Positions 6,043-9,172 of a stretch of DNA of 9,172 nt are shown one piece after another. Source of the stretch: Bacillota bacterium (GTDB taxonomy: Bacteria > Bacillota > Clostridia > Clostridiales > Caloramatoraceae); NCBI GenBank assembly GCA_023415335.1, contig JAEZLD010000174.1, forward strand, positions 1-9,172, read 5' to 3'. Position numbers and translations under genes: made by a program. A model generated the notes under the pieces. That model did not search any database and was not told the DNA's origin. It saw nothing but the letters and a program-made list of their open reading frames with translations. The stretch's first letter is position 1. Every line of letters begins with the position of its first letter.

Positions 6043-6071
6043 AGTATAGTGTTTAATCCATAATATGTCAA
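6043..6071 (-). promoter_or_regulatory. Promoter of the tetR-MATE operon
   Basis: On the minus strand a perfect -35 TTGACA (6066-6071), a 17-bp spacer and a -10 TATACT (6043-6048) lie upstream of tetR. The predicted start near 6036 falls within the operator palindrome. Near-consensus strength with an overlapping operator is the usual layout of a tightly repressed efflux operon. Confidence 0.85.
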
Positions 6072-6315
6072 TATGTTTATGTGAATATTTGTTTTTGACT
6101 CTTAAATCAGCAATTAGTTATTTTTCATTACTACCTCATCTATGGCCATATAAGTTCATTTTCTGTGTAAAAAGCTTTTTATGATATTTACATGTTTATC
6201 CAGTAGGTATATCATACAATTATATATAATAATATTTTTTTCATATCGTCTTTACTTTTCTGACTCTGATTCCACAAAAATATTATTCATAATATGCATA
6301 AAAGGAGTGTCATAT
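6072..6315. other. Divergent intergenic region between tetR and the M56-like gene
   Basis: This AT-rich region separates the tetR promoter from the plus-strand M56-like gene. No blaI/mecI-type repressor gene is present, although one often precedes M56 genes. A TATAAT at 6225-6230 has no acceptable -35, so the promoter of the plus-strand pair is not clear. A short AAAAAGCTTTTT palindrome lies at 6167-6178. The end of the region carries the AGGAGTG ribosome binding site (6303-6309) of the next gene. Confidence 0.5.
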
Positions 6316-7959
6316 ATGACAAACATATGGTCCTTTGCAATGCAGACAATAGAAGCCTCTATGATTGCAATCCTAGTACTATTGGTAAGGCTTTTGCTAA
6401 AGAACAGCATATCTCCAAAATTAATGTACTGCCTTTGGTTCATACTATTTGTACGTATACTTTTCCCAGCCGGCATATTCTATAAATATATGGTACCAAG
6501 ACTTGCCATAATGCTTGAAACCATAAAAAGTATGGTGGAATCTTCCTTAAACTCCAGCTATATATCCCAGTACAGTCCTGTTAAAGTATCACATTCCCTG
6601 CCCTGGCTTGTTGCTACACCCTCCAGCATTACAGACTGGCTCTTTGTTATATATATATCAGGAGTCATAGCCTTCTTCATAATATATACATGTCTTTGTG
6701 TTAGAAGAATGACACACCTTACCCATTCAGGCAGCAGATTAGCTTATGGAATACAGCTTTTATTTTGGAGCATTCTGCGCTCCCTTAACTGGTGCAACCC
6801 CTTCCTCCAGTATGTGTTTTGGTTAATTTTCAAGGACTTAGACTTTATATATGATAATAAGGAACATGGTATACAAGGAAACTCTCAAAACCTGTCCCTT
6901 CTCTATATATGCATTATGGCAGTATTGCTTGTGCCTTCAGTATCTGGCATTTCAACACCAGGCTTATATGAGGTCAAATCGGGAAGATGGAGCTTACCAC
7001 AGGCATTATCCTCTGCCCGTATCAGCAGATGCACAACCGTAGCAGGTGCCATAGACACCTATGCTAAAGCAATCATGTACTCCAACGAAATTTATTTGTT
7101 AGCCGCTTCCCCTATAGACATGCAAAAGGAGATTATTGAAGGAGCTGTATATCCCTTAACATACGACGTGTCCGGAATCAACCAGCAGTACGAAGTATAT
7201 AACCTTCAAAAGAATATCGATGGAACCTACTCTGCACTTATAGTTTTTAAGTCTAATAAGCTGCTTGGAGAAAATGGGGATTACCTTACCTATACTGATA
7301 ACAGCGGCAACATAAAATATTGCTATGGCTATTATATACATCCGGTTAAGGTTGAGAAGAAAACAGGATGGGTTATATCACAGGCAGGTAATAGGCAGAT
7401 ATCTGCTATTGACCCTAAATTACAGAATATCAATTCATCCTGTATTCCATATCTAAATACATATGAGGCAGAATGTAATACAGGAATCATAACGATACAT
7501 GAACAAAGCATATATAAAGTCAATATTACTTTAGCTGATAACCACCAGCTACTTCCTATACTATCTGGAATTAGCTATGACAGAACTGCAAAGCTTGATG
7601 CAGAGTTTGATTCTGTGGATACTCAAATAACATACTCCTATAAATATACAGGTACGGAAGCCGACAGAAAGAATATGTACTCTGCAGGCCTGGCTATTAT
7701 AGCAGCATATCCTGGTGAAGATATACCTGAATTTAAAGAAGGCAGCATGGACAGTGATATACTTGGTGGCAGCATCAATGGATATAACTATATAAAAAGA
7801 TCAACACGTGCTGACTGGGATGGGGTGGTTACAGGATATTTTGATACTCAAAGAGAACTGCATAAAAAGAATCTGTTTCCCGATTACTATAAGGTCAGGC
7901 TTTATTTGACCAATAAACCTATTGACACAGTAACGATAACAAGAGGTGAAGGTAAATGA
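6316..7959 (+). CDS. BlaR1/M56-like membrane protein lacking the zinc-peptidase motif
   Basis: A 547-aa membrane protein related to the M56 (BlaR1/MecR1) family of membrane sensors. The N-terminus has two hydrophobic helices with the typical SPKLMYCLWFILFVRILFP (33-51), a third at 108-128 and a fourth at 194-212. The block LNWCNPFLQYVFWLIFKDLDFIYDNK (157-182) matches the M56 segment HWFNP...DIELACDEK. But no HExxH occurs: RRMTHLTHSGSRL (130-142) runs straight into AYGIQLLFW, so the stretch that normally holds it appears deleted in frame, and the usual Glu/Cys after it are Asp/Tyr. The region between 182 and the fourth helix is also shorter than usual. Residues 213-547 form a large extracellular domain that I do not recognise. 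Start ATG 6316 has AGGAGTG 6 nt upstream; the 45 codons before it lack a site. The stop overlaps the next start (ATGA). Proteolysis is unlikely; a sensing or scaffold role is inferred. Confidence 0.7.
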   Translation: MTNIWSFAMQTIEASMIAILVLLVRLLLKNSISPKLMYCLWFILFVRILFPAGIFYKYMVPRLAIMLETIKSMVESSLNSSYISQYSPVKVSHSLPWLVATPSSITDWLFVIYISGVIAFFIIYTCLCVRRMTHLTHSGSRLAYGIQLLFWSILRSLNWCNPFLQYVFWLIFKDLDFIYDNKEHGIQGNSQNLSLLYICIMAVLLVPSVSGISTPGLYEVKSGRWSLPQALSSARISRCTTVAGAIDTYAKAIMYSNEIYLLAASPIDMQKEIIEGAVYPLTYDVSGINQQYEVYNLQKNIDGTYSALIVFKSNKLLGENGDYLTYTDNSGNIKYCYGYYIHPVKVEKKTGWVISQAGNRQISAIDPKLQNINSSCIPYLNTYEAECNTGIITIHEQSIYKVNITLADNHQLLPILSGISYDRTAKLDAEFDSVDTQITYSYKYTGTEADRKNMYSAGLAIIAAYPGEDIPEFKEGSMDSDILGGSINGYNYIKRSTRADWDGVVTGYFDTQRELHKKNLFPDYYKVRLYLTNKPIDTVTITRGEGK

Positions 7960-8495
7960 CCAGAGATTCATATATAAAAGCCCTTTCCCGGATAATATGG
8001 GGATATATATTTATATACATTAATATCAATATAGGAGTTCTTGATATTCTTCCAAACTGGTTGGGATATGTATTTATTATTAATGCACTAGATGTTGTAT
8101 ACGAAGCAAAACATTCTGTTTTGTCTTTAAAGACACATTGTGTATTGCTTGGAATATGGAACGGCACGCTCTGGATATCTTCCCTGATTGGAATTTCTTC
8201 TTCCATAAACATCATTTCTATAATTATATCAATCGTAGAGCTCTATTTCCATTTTATGCTCCTAACATTAATATGGAAAATATCAAAAGACCATGGCTGC
8301 TGCACAAATAACCGTCTAAAACAGCTTAGAAATATATGGACTATTTTAATGACCATATTTGCTATACCTGCGAACTGGAATAATTATATATTTTTGAAGT
8401 ATGGTGTTATAGTTGCTATATTAGTCGTGGTCATATGGATTTGTGGAGTATTATTATCATATAGATATGCAGAAAAGGCACTATTGGATGTATAA
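7956..8495 (+). CDS. Small polytopic membrane protein of unknown function
   Basis: A 179-aa protein with five or six hydrophobic segments (about 12-32, 35-48, 62-80, 84-108, 126-140 and 149-168) and short loops. The N-terminal block WGYIFIYININIGVLDILPNWLGYVFI (15-41) looks like a conserved signature seen in uncharacterised clostridial membrane proteins; I recognise the pattern but know no function. Its ATG overlaps the stop of the M56-like gene (ATGA, 7956-7959), with GAGGTG 7 nt upstream, so the two are translationally coupled and probably work together at the membrane. It contains no catalytic motif, no signal peptide cleavage site and no soluble domain. No promoter of its own is visible. 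Confidence 0.75.
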   Translation: MTRDSYIKALSRIIWGYIFIYININIGVLDILPNWLGYVFIINALDVVYEAKHSVLSLKTHCVLLGIWNGTLWISSLIGISSSINIISIIISIVELYFHFMLLTLIWKISKDHGCCTNNRLKQLRNIWTILMTIFAIPANWNNYIFLKYGVIVAILVVVIWICGVLLSYRYAEKALLDV

Positions 8496-8617
8496 AATCA
8501 TCAACTTTTCTGATATATATTAGAAACATCGTGTATTAAATGTTACTGATTAACTGCTGGTGCAAAGACCATCTCCCAGGATAGAAAACATATCTCGTAT
8601 TAACTCATATATGATTA

Positions 8618-8653
8618 AAGGAAAGTCTTGTTATTGTTTAAAAGGCTTTCCTT
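8618..8653 (+). terminator. Hairpin after the M56/membrane-protein pair (candidate terminator)
   Basis: AAGGAAAGTC (8618-8627) pairs with GGCTTTCCTT (8644-8653), ten pairs with one G-T wobble, around a 16-nt AT-rich loop. A pyrimidine run CCTCTTCTTTT follows on the plus strand, a weak U tract. It may end the plus-strand transcript ahead of the stronger palindrome at 8691-8724. Confidence 0.45.
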
Positions 8654-8690
8654 CCTCTTCTTTTCACTGTTCTATTTTCTCTTTTAACTC

Positions 8691-8724
8691 AAAAAGCACT
8701 CTGTATTAATACAGAGTGCTTTTT
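8691..8724 (-). terminator. Bidirectional terminator of the rrn operon
   Basis: A perfect 34-nt palindrome: AAAAAGCACTCTGTATT followed by its exact complement. It folds into a 15-bp stem with a TTAA loop and ends in five Ts on either strand. On the minus strand it follows the 5S 3' end by 5 nt, so it ends the rRNA operon. On the plus strand it would stop any read-through from the M56 pair. Confidence 0.92.
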
Positions 8725-8729
8725 GTTTA

Positions 8730-8845
8730 ACTGGCAACTACCTACTCTCCCAGCCAGTCTCCCGGCAAGTACCATCAGCGTAACGGAGCTTAACCTTCGT
8801 GTTCGGAATGGGAACGGGTGTGACCTCCGTGCTATCGTCACCAGA
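8730..8845 (-). rRNA. rrf: 5S ribosomal RNA (distal copy)
   Basis: About 116 nt on the minus strand with the 5S core: ACACCCGTTCCCATTCCGAACACG (8787-8810 region), GAAGGTTAAGC, and TACGCTGATGGTACTTG. The ends pair (TCTGGTGAC with GTTGCCAG). It differs from the other 5S at 9049-9163 at about 13 positions, ten of them in five compensatory base pairs. It is the last gene of the operon, with the terminator 5 nt beyond. The ends are approximate. Confidence 0.95.
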
Positions 8846-8849
8846 TTTA

Positions 8850-8925
8850 TGGTGGAGATAAAGAGATTCGAACTCTTGACCCCCTGCTTGCAAGGCAGGT
8901 GCTCTCCCAACTGAGCTATACCCCC
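8850..8925 (-). tRNA. tRNA-Ala (anticodon TGC)
   Basis: A 76-nt cloverleaf with encoded CCA. Acceptor GGGGGTA, D-arm GCTCAGTTGGGAGAGC, anticodon loop CTTGCAA with TGC, and T-loop TTCGAAT. The acceptor contains a G3-T70 wobble, the identity mark of alanine tRNA, which confirms the anticodon call. It lies 4 nt upstream of the distal 5S and 5 nt after tRNA-Met on the minus strand. Confidence 0.97.
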
Positions 8926-8930
8926 ATATA

Positions 8931-9006
8931 TGGTGGGCCTTTACGGATTCGAACCGCAGACCGACCGGTTATGAGCCGGTTGCTCTACCAACTGAGCTAA
9001 AGGCCC
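8931..9006 (-). tRNA. tRNA with anticodon CAT (elongator Met, or Ile2)
   Basis: A 76-nt cloverleaf with encoded CCA: acceptor GGGCCTT, D-arm GCTCAGTTGGTAGAGC, anticodon stem ACCGG/CCGGT with loop CTCATAA, T-loop TTCGAAT. The acceptor starts with a G-C pair, so it is not initiator tRNA. CAT can mean elongator methionine, or isoleucine if C34 is converted to lysidine by TilS. The sequence looks more like clostridial elongator tRNA-Met, but the two cannot be told apart with certainty by eye. Confidence 0.9.
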
Positions 9007-9009
9007 TAA

Positions 9010-9043
9010 CATTCCATATTTCCAAATTTGAAGCTATGGAATG
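9010..9043 (-). other. Processing hairpin between 5S and tRNA-Met
   Basis: CATTCCAT (9010-9017) and ATGGAATG (9036-9043) form a perfect 8-bp stem; the 18-nt loop contains the small palindrome CAAATTTG. It fills the spacer between the proximal 5S and tRNA-Met. Such stems often guide RNase cleavage of rrn transcripts. There is no T run, so it is not a terminator. Confidence 0.55.
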
Positions 9044-9048
9044 ATAAA

Positions 9049-9163
9049 TTGGCAGCTACCTACTCTCCCAGCCAGTCACCCGGCAAGTACCATCAGCGTA
9101 GCAGGGCTTAACCTTCGTGTTCGGAATGGGAACGGGTGTATCCCCTGCGCTATCGCCACCAAA
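9049..9163 (-). rRNA. rrf: 5S ribosomal RNA (proximal copy)
   Basis: About 115 nt on the minus strand with the same 5S core (CCCGTTCCCATTCCGAACACG, GGTTAAGC, TACGCTGATGGTACTTG). The ends pair (TTTGGTGGC with GCTGCCAA). The helix formed by GCAGGG and CCCTGC replaces ACGGAG/CTCCGT of the other copy with pairing kept. The gene is complete, with 9 nt left to the window's right edge; 23S or another rrn gene would lie beyond. The ends are approximate. Confidence 0.94.
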
Positions 9164-9172
9164 TTTAACGTT

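Noticed and set aside
6201..6230. Promoter for the M56 pair with TATAAT at 6225-6230
   Set aside because: The -35 region (AGTAGG) does not match, and TATA-like hexamers are frequent here.
6181..6315. 45-codon extension of the M56-like protein
   Set aside because: No ribosome binding site precedes it, while AGGAGTG sits 6 nt before the ATG at 6316, which gives the normal M56 N-terminus.
6316..7959. Calling the M56-like gene an active BlaR1 beta-lactam sensor
   Set aside because: No HExxH, no blaI and no beta-lactamase nearby, and the extracellular domain shows no SxxK penicillin-binding motif in a convincing context.
8689..8914. Frames of 63-73 codons on both strands at the right end
   Set aside because: They run through the 5S rRNA, tRNA-Ala and terminator, which explain the sequence fully.

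Overview
The window looks like chromosomal DNA of a low-GC, Gram-positive anaerobe of the class Clostridia. The grounds are AT-rich intergenic DNA, strong GGAGG ribosome binding sites, sigma-A promoters of the TTGACA/TATAAT type, rRNA leader and 5S/tRNA sequences of clostridial type, and protein families typical of Clostridia (MurD with an NDSIAS motif, type-4 UDG, MATE, M56/BlaR1-like). I cannot name a genus.

Both ends lie in ribosomal RNA operons that read leftwards (minus strand). At the left, positions 1-159 hold the promoter and the 5' leader of one operon, whose 16S gene would lie beyond position 1. At the right, positions 8691-9163 hold the distal part of another: 5S, tRNA-Met(CAT), tRNA-Ala(TGC), a second and different 5S, then a strong palindromic terminator. 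The window is therefore the roughly 8.5 kb spacer between two co-directional rrn operons. It could also be a contig that ends at rRNA repeats.

From left to right the spacer holds three units. (1) A minus-strand cluster, 439-3080: a canonical [4Fe-4S] type-4 uracil-DNA glycosylase, a second UDG-family protein with no cysteine at all, and murD, which starts at TTG only a few bases after the preceding stop. (2) A minus-strand multidrug-resistance-like unit, 3494-6071: a consensus promoter, a 30-bp operator palindrome, a TetR repressor, a MATE efflux pump, and a small degenerate GIY-YIG protein. (3) A plus-strand pair, 6316-8495: a BlaR1/M56-like membrane protein that has lost its zinc-peptidase motif but carries a large extracellular domain, translationally coupled (ATGA overlap) to a small polytopic membrane protein. 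This pair converges with the right-hand rrn operon on a shared bidirectional terminator.

Most of the window is ordinary. The parts that deserve a second look are the cysteine-less UDG paralogue beside a normal one, the peptidase-dead M56 protein with its membrane partner and no BlaI gene, the two 5S alleles in one operon that differ by compensatory base-pair changes, and a possible short plus-strand RNA in the 3.1-3.5 kb gap. I saw no CRISPR array, transposase, integrase or phage gene.
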